A DNA stretch of 64,000 nt, taken from Thauera carbonicopians (GTDB taxonomy: Bacteria; Pseudomonadota; Gammaproteobacteria; Burkholderiales; Rhodocyclaceae). The stretch is taken from positions 1-64,000 of the forward strand of contig NZ_JANUXN010000017.1 of assembly GCF_025699485.1 (NCBI RefSeq), in the 5' to 3' direction. Below are positions 18,886-34,067 of the stretch, piece by piece. Numbering within the stretch: the first letter of the stretch is position 1; every line of letters starts with the position of its first letter. The notes below the pieces were generated by a model. That model made no database searches and had not been told where the DNA came from. It worked only from the letters and a program-made list of their open reading frames with translations. A program made the translations under genes and the position numbers.

Positions 18886-20010
18886 ATGCTGCAGCTTGCA
18901 CCCTATGCCGTCACCGAAGGCAATTCCCGCGGCCGCGTCCATGACGAGCCGGCACCGGTGGCGCGAGGCAACTTCCAGCGCGACCGCGACCGCATCGTCC
19001 ATTCCACCGCCTTCCGGCGCCTGGAGTACAAGACCCAGGTCTTCGTCAATCACGAAGGCGACCTGTTCCGCACCCGCCTGACGCACAGCATCGAAGTCGC
19101 CCAGATCACCCGCGGCATCGCCCGCGAGCTCGGCCTCAACGAGGACCTCGCCGAAGCGATCGCGCTCGCCCACGACCTCGGCCACACGCCTTTCGGCCAC
19201 GCCGGCCAGGATGCGCTGAACGCCTGCATGAAGGCGCATGGCGGCTTCGAGCACAACCTGCAGTCGCTGCGCACCGTCGATGTGCTCGAAGACCGCTATG
19301 CCGGCTTCGACGGCCTGAATCTGATGTTCGAGACGCGCGAGGGCATCCTCAAGCACTGCTCGCGCACCAATGCGGAGCGCCTGGGCGAGCTCGGCCGGCG
19401 CTTTCTCGACGGCACCCAGCCTTCGCTCGAAGCGCAGCTCACCAATCTGGCCGACGAGATCGCCTACAACAACCATGACGTGGACGACGGCCTGCGCTCG
19501 GGCCTGATCACGCTCGAACAGCTCGACGAAGTGCCGCTGTTCGCCGAGCAGCGGCGCGCGGCCGAGGCGCGCTGGCCCGGACTGTCCGGGCGCCGGCTGA
19601 TCAACGAGACCGTGCGCCGCATGATCCACCTGATGGTGATCGACCTGCTGGAGCAGACCCGTGCCAACATCGCCGCCGCCGGTGTGGCCTCGCTGGACGA
19701 CGTGCGCGCCGCGCCGCGGCTGGTGGCCTACTCCGAGGCGCTCCAGCCCCGCCTGCGCGAGCTGAAGCTGTTCCTGCGCGAACAGCTCTACCGCCATTAC
19801 CAGGTACTGCGCATGACCAACAAGGCACGGCGCATCATCGGCGAACTGTTCGCCGCCTTCATGGACGACCCCCACATCCTGCCGCCGCAGTACCAGGCCA
19901 TGGCGCGCGAGGACAAGCCGCGGGCCATCGCCGACTACATCGCCGGCATGACCGATCGCTACGCGATGAAGGAGCATCGGCGGCTGTTCGCCGTCGGCGA
20001 GATCCACTGA
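18886..20010 (+). CDS. dgt: Deoxyguanosinetriphosphate triphosphohydrolase-like protein
   Basis: HD-superfamily dNTP triphosphohydrolase of the dGTPase type 2 group. At 374 residues it matches the shorter dgt-like proteins rather than E. coli Dgt. Metal ligands are in [10 protein letters not shown] and [12 protein letters not shown]; a later [16 protein letters not shown] supplies the last Asp. The start follows a GAGGA site 32 bases after aroB. The aroB-dgt-gltB order is common in betaproteobacteria. Substrate preference cannot be read from sequence. Confidence 0.88.
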   Translation: MLQLAPYAVTEGNSRGRVHDEPAPVARGNFQRDRDRIVHSTAFRRLEYKTQVFVNHEGDLFRTRLTHSIEVAQITRGIARELGLNEDLAEAIALAHDLGHTPFGHAGQDALNACMKAHGGFEHNLQSLRTVDVLEDRYAGFDGLNLMFETREGILKHCSRTNAERLGELGRRFLDGTQPSLEAQLTNLADEIAYNNHDVDDGLRSGLITLEQLDEVPLFAEQRRAAEARWPGLSGRRLINETVRRMIHLMVIDLLEQTRANIAAAGVASLDDVRAAPRLVAYSEALQPRLRELKLFLREQLYRHYQVLRMTNKARRIIGELFAAFMDDPHILPPQYQAMAREDKPRAIADYIAGMTDRYAMKEHRRLFAVGEIH

Positions 20011-20254
20011 AATCGTGCGTAGGAGCCGAGGCCCCTTTTGAACCGTGGAATGAGTCGGGCCGCGCAGCTTGGGAGCAGCGAAATTCATCGGGCGTGGCTC
20101 CGCCGCTGCCGGGCGAGCAAGGCTGCTGCTCCAGAAGAGTGCCTTTTTCTGGCTCGATTCCTGCTTTAGAAGGGCATGTCGCAGCGCAAAAAAATTCTTG
20201 AAGCCAGTGTTTCCGGGGCGTATAGTTTTTTTGTCAAGCGGATTTTCGCTACTG

Positions 20255-20334
20255 ATTACCAAAATGGTGCATGCAATGGTTCCATTGTGGTGCATCGGTC
20301 GATAAAACTAGGGTTTTTGCACCAATATGGTGCG
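20255..20334 (+). promoter_or_regulatory. Cluster of three NtrC-like binding sites upstream of gltB
   Basis: The site at 20318-20334 (TGCACCAATATGGTGCG) matches the NtrC consensus TGCACC-N5-GGTGCA at all but the final base. Two weaker sites keep the GGTGCA half: 20255-20271 (left half ATTACC) and 20278-20294. They lie 116-195 bases before the gltB start. Nitrogen control of glutamate synthase is biologically sensible; binding by NtrC is inferred from the motif only. I found no convincing sigma-54 -24/-12 element beside them. Confidence 0.5.
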
Positions 20335-20342
20335 GGACATGA

Positions 20343-20370
20343 AGCCGGTGCGCATGCGCCCGGCTTTTTT
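20343..20370 (+). terminator. Intrinsic terminator or attenuator inside the gltB leader
   Basis: AGCCGG (20343-20348) and CCGGCT (20360-20365) form a stem whose interior is itself self-complementary (GCGC-AT-GCGC), followed by six Ts. It lies downstream of the NtrC-like sites and 79 bases before gltB. A transcript begun near those sites would either stop here as a short RNA or read through into gltBD. Confidence 0.65.
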
Positions 20371-20449
20371 GTGCGCGTTCGGTTTGTCTGCTGAACTTCG
20401 AATGAGAGGCCAGCGCGTGATTTCTTCTGTCGTTTTTGAGGAAAAGAAG

Positions 20450-26602
<6,153 letters not shown>

Positions 26603-26867
26603 CCGAATCGCCCGCAAGGGGAGTTGACGATTGCGGGCCGGTTGGCCCGCAAGGCGCGAAGGCCGTCAGTGCGCACGTGCTGTCGACGAGTATCTGATGG
26701 GTGAAAGCCTGTTGCTGCGATGACGGAATCGCCCGCAGGGGGAGTTGACGATTGTGGGCCGGCCGGCTCGCAAGGCGCGAAGGTCGGCAGTGTGCGTCTG
26801 CTGTCGATGAGTTCCTGATGGGCGAGAGTCTGCTGCCGCGCTGAGCTTCGGCGCTCATCGGTGATTG

Positions 26868-26897
26868 GGGGCGGCCTGCGGGCCGCTTCCTCGTTTT
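26868..26897 (+). terminator. Intrinsic terminator after the gltD repeats
   Basis: GCGGCC-TGCG-GGCCGC stem-loop (26871-26886) followed after six bases by five Ts. It lies 24 bases after the stop of the third repeat copy, probably the original position relative to gltD. Confidence 0.7.
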
Positions 26898-27025
26898 TGC
26901 CGGCGCCGGGCGTAATGCCTTGTCGCAATTGAGCCTGTTGCATTGCCGCAAGCGCGGGCCGGATTCCGGTTCACAGTGATGTTACAGCGGTATTATTGCC
27001 GGCCATCCAGCCCGGGAGTATCACT
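26898..27025. other. Remainder of the gltD-sulfatase intergenic region
   Basis: No gene seen. The stretch ends with a GGGAG ribosome-binding site at 27013-27017 before the GTG at 27026. Confidence 0.35.
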
Positions 27026-28963
27026 GTGTCCCGTTCCGCCCTGTCCCATTCCATCACTCCGCCGCCTGCCCGTCCGTTCGCGATGCTGCGCGAATGGGCC
27101 TGCGCGATGGGCATCGTGGTGGCATGGTACCTGGCTGCCCAGGCCGGTATCGCCTTTGCCATCGGCGTATCGCCAGGGCAGGACGCCTGGCTGCGCGACC
27201 TGCTTGCCCATCTGCTGGCGGGGACGGCGCTGTTCCTGATGGCGCGCAGCCTGAAGCGCTTTGCGCTGGCGATGGCGATCGTGTTTTCGGCCTTCACGGT
27301 GTCCAACGCGATCAAGCTCGCGGTGCTCGGCGGGCCGGTGATGCCGGACGATTTCATCGCCGCAAAGAATCTCTTTTTGTTGCTCGAAGGCTGGCAGCTG
27401 TGGGGCAGCGTCGCCATGCTGGCGGTGCCGCTGGCGGGCCTGCTGTGGATGTTCGCCTGGCGGCAGCCGCGGGCCTGGCTGGCGCTGGCCGGCGTGGTGC
27501 TGGCGGTGATGGCGGTGCTGCGGCATCCGGCGCCGGTCGTGAGCTGGATGGACGCCCGTTTCGGCGACTGGGTGTGGAACCAGCGCGGCAACTACGAGAT
27601 GCGCGGCCTGCCCATCCATCTTGCCCAGGAGGCCGCACGCAATCTGTCGCGCCGCCTGCCGCCGCCGCAGGCCGACGAAGTCGATGAGGCGCTGGCACGG
27701 CTGGGGGCCAAGCCGCCCAGCGGTTTCTTCAAGGCGGCGCAGCAGTCGAGCGGCGGTGCCGGTCGCAACGTGCACATGATCGTGCTCGAATCCTTCTGGG
27801 ATCCGACGCCGCTGAAGGCGGCCGGCCTGTCGGCCGACCCGCTCGACCCGGCTTTCCGCAAGCTGTGGAAGGCCACCGGCAATGCCAGGGCGCTGTCGCC
27901 GGTGTTCGGCGGCTATACCGCCAATGCCGAGTTCGAGGCCTTGTGCGGCTTCCCGGTGCGGGCCGACGCGGTGTTCTTCGAAGGCGGCGTGCGCCGCGAC
28001 GTGCCCTGCCTGCCGCGCCATCTGGGCGAAGCGGGGTACCGCAGCATCGCCTCCCATCCCAATTCCGCGCCGTTCTGGAACCGCATCAATGCCTACAGCC
28101 GGCTCGGCTTCGGGCAATACTGGTCCGACCGCGACTTCGTCCTCGACGACATGAACCGCGAGTTCCTCAGCGACGCCTCGCTCTATCGCCAGGTGCTGGA
28201 GCGCATCGGCCCGGATCTGGAGAACGGCCAGCCGCTGTTCAACTACGTGCTGACCTATTTCGGCCATCTCGACTATCCGCTCAACGAGGCGCGCCCGCCG
28301 GTCATCGAAGCCCGCAGCGAAAACGAACTGGTGGCGGCGTATGCCAATACCGTCTACTACAAGTCGCGCGAGCTGATGGCTTTCCTGCGCGAATTGCGCG
28401 AGCGCGACCCCGAGGCCATCATCGTGCTGTTCGGCGACCATCTGCCGTCGCTGGGCTGGAATCACGGCGGTTATGCCGAATCGGGCCTGCTCGCCGCCAG
28501 CCGCAGCGAGTTCGACGACGCCATGTTCCGTACGCTGGTCGCCACGCCGCTGGTCGTCATCGACGGCCGCCGCGGCCCGGTGCGTACCGGCGATCTGCCG
28601 ATCTATGCCTTGCCCGCGCTGATTCTCGACCTGCTCGGCGACGAGCGTGACAGCATGCTGCGCTTCGTCGCCCAGGCCGACGACGAGATCCGTGTGCGGC
28701 CGCTGCCGGGCATGCATTTCACGCTGGAGGGGAAAGCGCTGACGGTCTGCCGCCAGGGTGAGGACAAGCCGGCCTGCGAAGCGTCGAATGCCTGGATCGA
28801 GGCCGTTTCGGTGCTCGAGCGCGATATCTTCAGCGGCGCGCAGCATGCCTTGCGGACGCCGATGCGTACGGACATGCTGCAGACCGTCGAGCTCGAGCTG
28901 GACGACCTCGGCGGCGGGCTGCTGTCCGATGTGCTGGCGGCCGATAGCGACAACGACGTGTGA
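27026..28963 (+). CDS. LTA synthase-type membrane sulfatase/phosphotransferase
   Basis: A 645-residue protein with about five N-terminal membrane segments (roughly residues 20-180) followed by a periplasmic sulfatase-fold domain. Motifs are IVLESFWDP near the start of the domain (metal site), SPVFGGYTANAEFEALCG (the GG-T-EFE segment holding the catalytic Thr in LtaS/MdoB relatives), LTYFGHLDYPL, and FGDHLPSLG. In Gram-negatives such proteins transfer phosphoglycerol to glucans or modify surface glycans; the acceptor here is unknown. GTG at 27026 with GGGAG upstream is preferred over ATG at 26996. Confidence 0.8.
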   Translation: MSRSALSHSITPPPARPFAMLREWACAMGIVVAWYLAAQAGIAFAIGVSPGQDAWLRDLLAHLLAGTALFLMARSLKRFALAMAIVFSAFTVSNAIKLAVLGGPVMPDDFIAAKNLFLLLEGWQLWGSVAMLAVPLAGLLWMFAWRQPRAWLALAGVVLAVMAVLRHPAPVVSWMDARFGDWVWNQRGNYEMRGLPIHLAQEAARNLSRRLPPPQADEVDEALARLGAKPPSGFFKAAQQSSGGAGRNVHMIVLESFWDPTPLKAAGLSADPLDPAFRKLWKATGNARALSPVFGGYTANAEFEALCGFPVRADAVFFEGGVRRDVPCLPRHLGEAGYRSIASHPNSAPFWNRINAYSRLGFGQYWSDRDFVLDDMNREFLSDASLYRQVLERIGPDLENGQPLFNYVLTYFGHLDYPLNEARPPVIEARSENELVAAYANTVYYKSRELMAFLRELRERDPEAIIVLFGDHLPSLGWNHGGYAESGLLAASRSEFDDAMFRTLVATPLVVIDGRRGPVRTGDLPIYALPALILDLLGDERDSMLRFVAQADDEIRVRPLPGMHFTLEGKALTVCRQGEDKPACEASNAWIEAVSVLERDIFSGAQHALRTPMRTDMLQTVELELDDLGGGLLSDVLAADSDNDV

Positions 28964-28981
28964 TCGCAGCCCGCCGGCGTT

Positions 28982-29809
28982 TCAGGCCGGCGCGGACAGG
29001 CCGGCGTTTTCGGCCTCGATGGCGGCCAGGGCATCGACTGCCCGCCGCAGCGCGGGCAGCGAGTCGAGGGCGTTGTGCTCGGTCATCCGCATGATCGGCG
29101 CCTGGATCGCGATCCCCATGTTCGAGCGGCCCGTGGGCGAAGGCACCAGCATGGCGATGCAGAACAGCCCGGGCAGGAATTCCTCGTTGTCGAAAGCGTA
29201 GCCGACGCGGCTGACATGCTCGATTTCCGCTTCCAGCGCATCGATTTCCACCAGCGTGCGTGGTGTGTATTGCATCAAGGGCGCGTGCGCCAGCAGGCGG
29301 CGGCGCTGGGTGGGCGTCATCTGCGCCAGGAAGAGCTTGCCGCTCGCCGAACAATGGACCGGGACGCGCGATCCCGGGTGCAGGTAGAAGCGTAGCGGGG
29401 CGGCCGTCTCGACCCGGTCGAGGTAGAGCACTTCGCTGCCCGACAGCGCGGTGAGATTGCAGCTTTCGCCGATCTCCTCGACGAGCTGGCGCAGCACGGT
29501 GTGGCGTGCGCCGTGCAGTGTGTCGTTGAGCAGCAGGTTCTCGGCCAGGCGGCGCAGGCGTGCGCCGGTACCGTACTGGCGCCCGTCGCTGTCGCGCTGC
29601 AGCATGCCGGCCGCCTCGAGCTGCTGCAGCATGCGGTGGACGGTCGGTTTCGGCAGTCCGGTCTCCTCGACCAGCCCTTGCAGCGTCACCAGCTGATCCT
29701 TGGCGGCGATCACTTCAAGCAGCGCAAGCAGGCGCATCGTGGGCGTGTCGCCGTCGAGCCTGGCGTGTCCGGGACGCTCGTTCATGTCGATGCCTTCATT
29801 CCGTTCCAT
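28982..29809 (-). CDS. IclR-family transcriptional regulator (first of a tandem pair)
   Basis: A 275-residue regulator: winged helix-turn-helix (about 25-85, with GLPKPTVHRMLQQLEAAGML as recognition region) and a C-terminal ligand-binding domain with the typical VPVHCSASGKLFLA and DNEEFLPGLFCIA segments. It lies 47 bases downstream of the second IclR gene on the same strand, so the two are probably co-transcribed. Effector unknown; the location next to the isethionate-type genes suggests a C2 compound. Confidence 0.88.
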   Translation of the reverse strand: MERNEGIDMNERPGHARLDGDTPTMRLLALLEVIAAKDQLVTLQGLVEETGLPKPTVHRMLQQLEAAGMLQRDSDGRQYGTGARLRRLAENLLLNDTLHGARHTVLRQLVEEIGESCNLTALSGSEVLYLDRVETAAPLRFYLHPGSRVPVHCSASGKLFLAQMTPTQRRRLLAHAPLMQYTPRTLVEIDALEAEIEHVSRVGYAFDNEEFLPGLFCIAMLVPSPTGRSNMGIAIQAPIMRMTEHNALDSLPALRRAVDALAAIEAENAGLSAPA

Positions 29810-29856
29810 GAAAGGGTAGGCATCGTACCGTTTTTTTGCTCGTACCGCGGTTGGCC

Positions 29857-30693
29857 TCAGACTGCGAACAGCACTTCCTGCATCGTGTCCGCGGCAATGC
29901 GCAGATGGGCCAGGTTGGCGTGCAGGTCGTCCAGCGAGAGGCGGGCGGTCGGGCCGTGGCAGGCAATCGCGGCGACGGGCCTGGCGCTCTTGTCCACTAT
30001 CGGCACCGCTATCGCGATCATGCCGCGCACGAACTCCTCGTTATCCACGCCATGGCGCTTGGTCGCCAGCCGCGCCAGCTCCGCTTCGAGTTCCTGCCGG
30101 TCGGTGATCGTGTGCGGCGAATGGCGGGTCAGCGGCATATGGGCCAACAGGCTTCGGCGTTCGAGCAGCGGCATCGTGGCGAGGAACAGCTTGCCGCTGG
30201 CGGTGCAGTGCATCGGCACCCAGGTACCGGGAGGCAGGTGCATGCGAAGCGGTTCATGGGTCTCCACACGCTCGACGTAAAGCACGCGGCCGGCGTCGGG
30301 AACGGTGAGATTGCAGGTTTCGCCGAGTTTGCGCACCAGGTTGCGCAGCACGGCGCGGCATTCGCGCCTCAGGTTCGGGCTGCGGAGGATCTGCAGCGCG
30401 AGCGTGGTTGCGCGCGGACCGACGACGAAGCCTCGCTCGGCAGGCATGTGCAGGACATAGCCGTGCGCTTCCATTGCGCGCAGCAGGCGCATCAGCGTGC
30501 TTTTCGGCACCCGCATCAGGCTTCCGAGCTGGGCGAGGGTCAGGGGCTGCCGCGATTCGTTCAGATGTTCGAGGAGGATCAGCGGCCGCAGGCGCCTGAT
30601 GTCCTCCGCCTGCCCGGGAGGCGTGTCTCCGCCCGGTGCGTCCAACTCGGTTTCGCGGTCCTTTTGGTCCGCTTCCGCCAGCTTTCGTTTCAC
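29857..30693 (-). CDS. IclR-family regulator divergent from the GMC dehydrogenase (IseR-like)
   Basis: A 278-residue regulator with helix-turn-helix (about 42-95, TLAQLGSLMRVPKSTLMRLLRAME) and an effector domain with VPMHCTASGKLFLATMP and DNEEFVRGMIAIAVP. It is transcribed away from the dehydrogenase gene, and the shared gap contains a perfect 16-bp palindrome. In Cupriavidus necator an IclR-type regulator accompanies the isethionate genes, so the IseR role is likely but inferred from context. Confidence 0.85.
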   Translation of the reverse strand: MKRKLAEADQKDRETELDAPGGDTPPGQAEDIRRLRPLILLEHLNESRQPLTLAQLGSLMRVPKSTLMRLLRAMEAHGYVLHMPAERGFVVGPRATTLALQILRSPNLRRECRAVLRNLVRKLGETCNLTVPDAGRVLYVERVETHEPLRMHLPPGTWVPMHCTASGKLFLATMPLLERRSLLAHMPLTRHSPHTITDRQELEAELARLATKRHGVDNEEFVRGMIAIAVPIVDKSARPVAAIACHGPTARLSLDDLHANLAHLRIAADTMQEVLFAV

Positions 30694-30724
30694 TTTCGCG
30701 GCCTCATGCAGATTTTCATTGGTT

Positions 30725-30783
30725 TTGCAAATGAATCAATCGATAGTGATTATGAAGCAAATTTCGGAATGAAACGTTTCATT
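30725..30783 (+). promoter_or_regulatory. Promoter and palindromic operator upstream of the GMC dehydrogenase
   Basis: TTGCAA (30725-30730), a 17-base spacer and GATTAT (30748-30753) form a plausible sigma-70 promoter. Just downstream lies AATGAAACGTTTCATT (30768-30783), a perfect 16-bp palindrome of the size IclR proteins bind. It would overlap the start of transcription, fitting repression by the divergent IclR gene. Confidence 0.55.
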
Positions 30784-30850
30784 TAAAACAAATTTTGGCG
30801 GCTGTCAGCATCTCGCTTCTGCTCGCCGAACGCCCAAGGGAGGTTCTTCA

Positions 30851-32455
30851 ATGTCGATGGAATTCGATTACATCGTGGTCGGTGCGGGGTCGGCGGGATG
30901 CGTCCTGGCCAACCGCCTCAGTGCGGATCCGGGCAACAGCGTGCTGTTGCTCGAAGCGGGCGGGGCTGACAGCAATCCGTGGATCCACATTCCGGTCGGC
31001 TACTTCAAGACCATGCACGATCCCGAACTCGACTGGTGTTATCGCACCGAACCGGACGAAGGCATTGCCGGACGCCAGTTGCAGTGGCCGCGCGGCAAGG
31101 TGCTGGGCGGTTCGAGCTCGCTCAACGGCCTGCTGTACGTACGTGGCCAGCGCGAGGACTACGACCGCTGGGCGGCACTCGGCAACAAGGGCTGGAGCTA
31201 TGAGGAAGTCCTGCCCTACTTCAAGCGTTCGGAGGATCAGGAGCGCGGCGCCGACGAGTGGCACGGTGTCGGCGGGCCCTTGAAGGTATCGGATCTGCGC
31301 CTGCGCCGTCCGATCGCCGATTACTTCATTGCTGCCGCCCAGGACATCGGCATTCCCTATAACGACGACTACAACGGTGCCTCGCAGGAGGGGGTCGGCT
31401 ACTTTCAGCAGACCGCGCACAAGGGACTGCGCTGGAGCACCGCGAAAGGTTTCCTGAAGCCGGCCAGGACGCGTGCCAATCTTGCCGTGGAGACGAAGGC
31501 GCAGACGACGCGCGTGCTGTTCGAAGGCAGGCGGGCGGTCGGGGTCGAGTTCCTGCAGGGCGGTGTGCTGCGCCAGGCGCGTGCGCGAGCCGAGGTCGTT
31601 CTCGCTTGCGGCGCGATCGGCTCGCCGCAGATCCTGCAGAACTCGGGGATCGGTCCGGCCGAGCTGCTGCGCAGGGTCGGCGTGGAGGTGCGTCACGCGC
31701 TGCCCGGCGTCGGCCGGAACCTGCAGGACCATCTGCAGGTGCGCCTCGTATACAAGACCCGCGCGCGCACGCTCAACGACGAGGTCAACAGCCCGATCCG
31801 CAAGCTGTGGATCGGGCTGCAGTACATGCTGTCGCGCACCGGGCCGCTGACCCTGGCCGCCAGCCAGGTCGCGATCTTCACGCGCTCCGCGCCGGACGTG
31901 GAGCGGCCGGACATCCAGTTCCACATGCAGCCGCTGAGCGCGGACAAGCCGGGCGAAGGGGCGCACCCGTTCTCGGCCTTCACCGCCTCGGTATGCCAGC
32001 TGCGTCCGTACAGCCGGGGGCAGGTCGAGATCCGCTCGGCCGATCCGCTGGCCTATCCCGCGATCCATCCCAATTACCTGGCCGACGAGCGCGACCACCC
32101 CGTCGTCGTCGGCGGCATCAAGGTGGCGCGGCGCATCGCTGCGGCGCCCTCGCTCGCGCCCCACATCCTGTCCGAGTTCGTGCCGGGCAGCAGCTTTGCG
32201 ACGGATGACGAGCTGCTCGACGCCGCGCGGCGCTACAGCCAGTCCATCTACCACCCGGTCGGGACCTGCAAGATGGGCCAGGACCCGATGGCGGTGGTCG
32301 ACGAGCGCCTGCGCGTCCATGGCGTCGACCGTCTGCGTGTCGTCGATGCTTCCATCATGCCCGAGCTGATCTCGGGCAACACCAACGCCCCGACCATCAT
32401 GATCGCCGAAAAGGCGGCGGACATGATTCTCGACGATGGCGCGCTTCTCCATTGA
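30851..32455 (+). CDS. GMC-family flavin dehydrogenase, probable isethionate dehydrogenase
   Basis: A 534-residue FAD enzyme of the glucose-methanol-choline family. The FAD loop [15 protein letters not shown] is at residues 9-23, the GMC signature [15 protein letters not shown] near 87-101, and the C-terminal region has [10 protein letters not shown] (active-site His) and [18 protein letters not shown]. Choline dehydrogenase is the best-known relative, but the neighbours (IclR, MFS transporter, xsc, pta, tauE) match the isethionate gene set in which IseJ oxidises isethionate to sulfoacetaldehyde. The substrate is inferred from context. Confidence 0.75.
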   Translation: MSMEFDYIVVGAGSAGCVLANRLSADPGNSVLLLEAGGADSNPWIHIPVGYFKTMHDPELDWCYRTEPDEGIAGRQLQWPRGKVLGGSSSLNGLLYVRGQREDYDRWAALGNKGWSYEEVLPYFKRSEDQERGADEWHGVGGPLKVSDLRLRRPIADYFIAAAQDIGIPYNDDYNGASQEGVGYFQQTAHKGLRWSTAKGFLKPARTRANLAVETKAQTTRVLFEGRRAVGVEFLQGGVLRQARARAEVVLACGAIGSPQILQNSGIGPAELLRRVGVEVRHALPGVGRNLQDHLQVRLVYKTRARTLNDEVNSPIRKLWIGLQYMLSRTGPLTLAASQVAIFTRSAPDVERPDIQFHMQPLSADKPGEGAHPFSAFTASVCQLRPYSRGQVEIRSADPLAYPAIHPNYLADERDHPVVVGGIKVARRIAAAPSLAPHILSEFVPGSSFATDDELLDAARRYSQSIYHPVGTCKMGQDPMAVVDERLRVHGVDRLRVVDASIMPELISGNTNAPTIMIAEKAADMILDDGALLH

Positions 32456-32549
32456 AACCCCAGCCGACAGGAGTGCCGAAGCCACCCCCATTCCCCATCC
32501 CCGTAGCTGTTCCGCATCACGAAAAGATAACTATTCTGGAGACAAGAAC

Positions 32550-33884
32550 ATGCATGACCCGGCCAAGAAGGGCAAAGACCCGAAGGAAGCACGGCGCGTA
32601 GTAACGGCGAGCCTGATCGGCGCCACCATCGAGTGGTATGACTTCTTTCTGTACGGTGTCGTCGCCGGCATCGTTTTCAACAAGCTGTACTTTCCGGTCG
32701 ACGATCCGATGGTGTCGACGATGCTCGCCTACGGCACTTTTGCCGTCGGCTTCATCAGCCGGCCGCTGGGCGGCGTCATCTTCGGCCATTTCGGCGACAA
32801 GATCGGGCGCAAGAGCATGCTGGTCATGACGCTGATGATCATGGGCGTGGCGACGGTGCTGATCGGTCTCGTGCCGACCTACGACCAGATCGGTGTCTGG
32901 GCGCCCATCCTGCTGCTCGTCCTGCGCGTGGCCCAGGGCATCGGCCTCGGCGGCGAATGGGGCGGCGCGGTGCTGATGGCTTTCGAATACGCGCCGAAGG
33001 AAAAGCGCGGCCTGTATGCCAGCATCCCGCAGATCGGTCTGGCGCTCGGCCTGTGCATGGCGTCCGGCGTCGTCGCCCTGCTGTCGATGATGCTGAACGA
33101 CGAGCAGTTCCTGGCCTGGGGCTGGCGCGTCGCCTTCCTGCTGTCCTTCCTGCTCGTCGTCGTCGGCATGTACATCCGCCTGAGCGTGATGGAAACGCCC
33201 GAGTTCGCGAAGGTCAAGGCCTCGGGTGAAGAGGTCAAGCTGCCGATCAAGGAGGTGGTCACGAAGTCTCCGGGCAATGTGCTGGCGGGGATGGGCGCGC
33301 GTTATATCGACGGCGTGTTCTTCAACGTCTTCGGCGTGTTCTCGATTGCCTACCTGACGCAGACGCTGAATCTGAGTCGCACCGATGCGCTGCTCGGCGT
33401 CATGGCTGCTGCGCTCGTGATGGTGGTCACGATCCCGCTGTTCGGCAGGCTGTCCGACCGCATCGGACGCACGCGGATCTACTTCTGGGGCTCGCTGCTG
33501 ACCGGCCTGTCGGCCTTCATCGGCTTCTGGTTCATGAAGTACAGCGACGGCAACATGCTGATCGTCTGGCTGTCGATCATCATCCCGTTCGGCGTCTTCT
33601 ATGCCGCCGTATATGGCCCTGAGGCAGCACTGTTCTGCGAACTGTTCGACGCCCGGGTGCGCTACACCGGTATCTCCTTCGTCTATCAGTTCTCGGGCAT
33701 CTTTGCCGGCGGACTCACGCCGATCATCGCCACCTATCTGCTGCAGAAAGGCAACGGCGAGCCCTGGCTGATCTGCGCCTATGTGATGTTCGCGGCAGTG
33801 GTCAGTGCCTTGTCGGCGACCTGGATCGGGCGCAGGCAGCGGCAGGCGCTGCTGCAGTCCCGGCCCAGCGCGCTGCGCGCCTGA
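32550..33884 (+). CDS. MFS transporter (metabolite:H+ symporter family), probable isethionate importer
   Basis: A 444-residue, 12-segment transporter of the MHS/ProP type. The N-terminus [17 protein letters not shown] and the loop [14 protein letters not shown] between helices 2 and 3 are the family signatures, with a second copy ([14 protein letters not shown]) between helices 8 and 9. It follows the dehydrogenase by 94 bases with a TGGAG site and ends in a strong terminator, so the two form one unit. The role of IseU in isethionate uptake is inferred from this pairing. The longer in-frame start at 32436 overlaps the dehydrogenase gene and lacks homology. Confidence 0.8.
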   Translation: MHDPAKKGKDPKEARRVVTASLIGATIEWYDFFLYGVVAGIVFNKLYFPVDDPMVSTMLAYGTFAVGFISRPLGGVIFGHFGDKIGRKSMLVMTLMIMGVATVLIGLVPTYDQIGVWAPILLLVLRVAQGIGLGGEWGGAVLMAFEYAPKEKRGLYASIPQIGLALGLCMASGVVALLSMMLNDEQFLAWGWRVAFLLSFLLVVVGMYIRLSVMETPEFAKVKASGEEVKLPIKEVVTKSPGNVLAGMGARYIDGVFFNVFGVFSIAYLTQTLNLSRTDALLGVMAAALVMVVTIPLFGRLSDRIGRTRIYFWGSLLTGLSAFIGFWFMKYSDGNMLIVWLSIIIPFGVFYAAVYGPEAALFCELFDARVRYTGISFVYQFSGIFAGGLTPIIATYLLQKGNGEPWLICAYVMFAAVVSALSATWIGRRQRQALLQSRPSALRA

Positions 33885-33901
33885 TCGAAAGCATGTCCCT
33901 G

Positions 33902-33940
33902 ACAGGACGGGTGGTGCCGGCACCATCCGTCCTGTTGTTT
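33902..33940 (+). terminator. Intrinsic terminator after the transporter gene
   Basis: A long near-perfect hairpin: ACAGGACGG (33902-33910) pairs with CCGTCCTGT (33927-33935), and the interior TGGTGCCGGCACCA is itself a palindrome. TTGTTT follows. It separates the uptake/oxidation unit from xsc. Confidence 0.75.
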
Positions 33941-33980
33941 CATAAAGCTGTATGAACCGTACCGATTTTTAAATTTTCTC

Positions 33981-34045
33981 TTGACTGCGCAACGTCGCAG
34001 CACTAGAGTGTGCTTGTATTCAATATATCGGAATTTTTCGTTCCG
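33981..34045 (+). promoter_or_regulatory. Promoter and operator-like repeat of the first xsc copy
   Basis: TTGACT (33981-33986), 17 bases, TAGAGT (34004-34009). The same architecture (TTGACG, 17 bases, CAC ending the spacer, TAGAGT) precedes the second xsc although the flanks otherwise differ. Downstream, CGGAA (34029-34033) and TTCCG (34041-34045) form an inverted repeat in the leader. Confidence 0.65.
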
Positions 34046-34067
34046 TTTTGTTTGATAAATAGACTGA

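Larger units (their letters stand above)
20011..20449. other. 439-base leader between dgt and gltB
   Basis: Contains no gene I can support. The first 170 bases are ordinary spacer; 20160-20340 is AT-richer and holds the NtrC-like sites; a terminator follows at 20343-20370; the last 80 bases carry the AGGAAAAGAAG ribosome-binding region of gltB. Confidence 0.5.
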
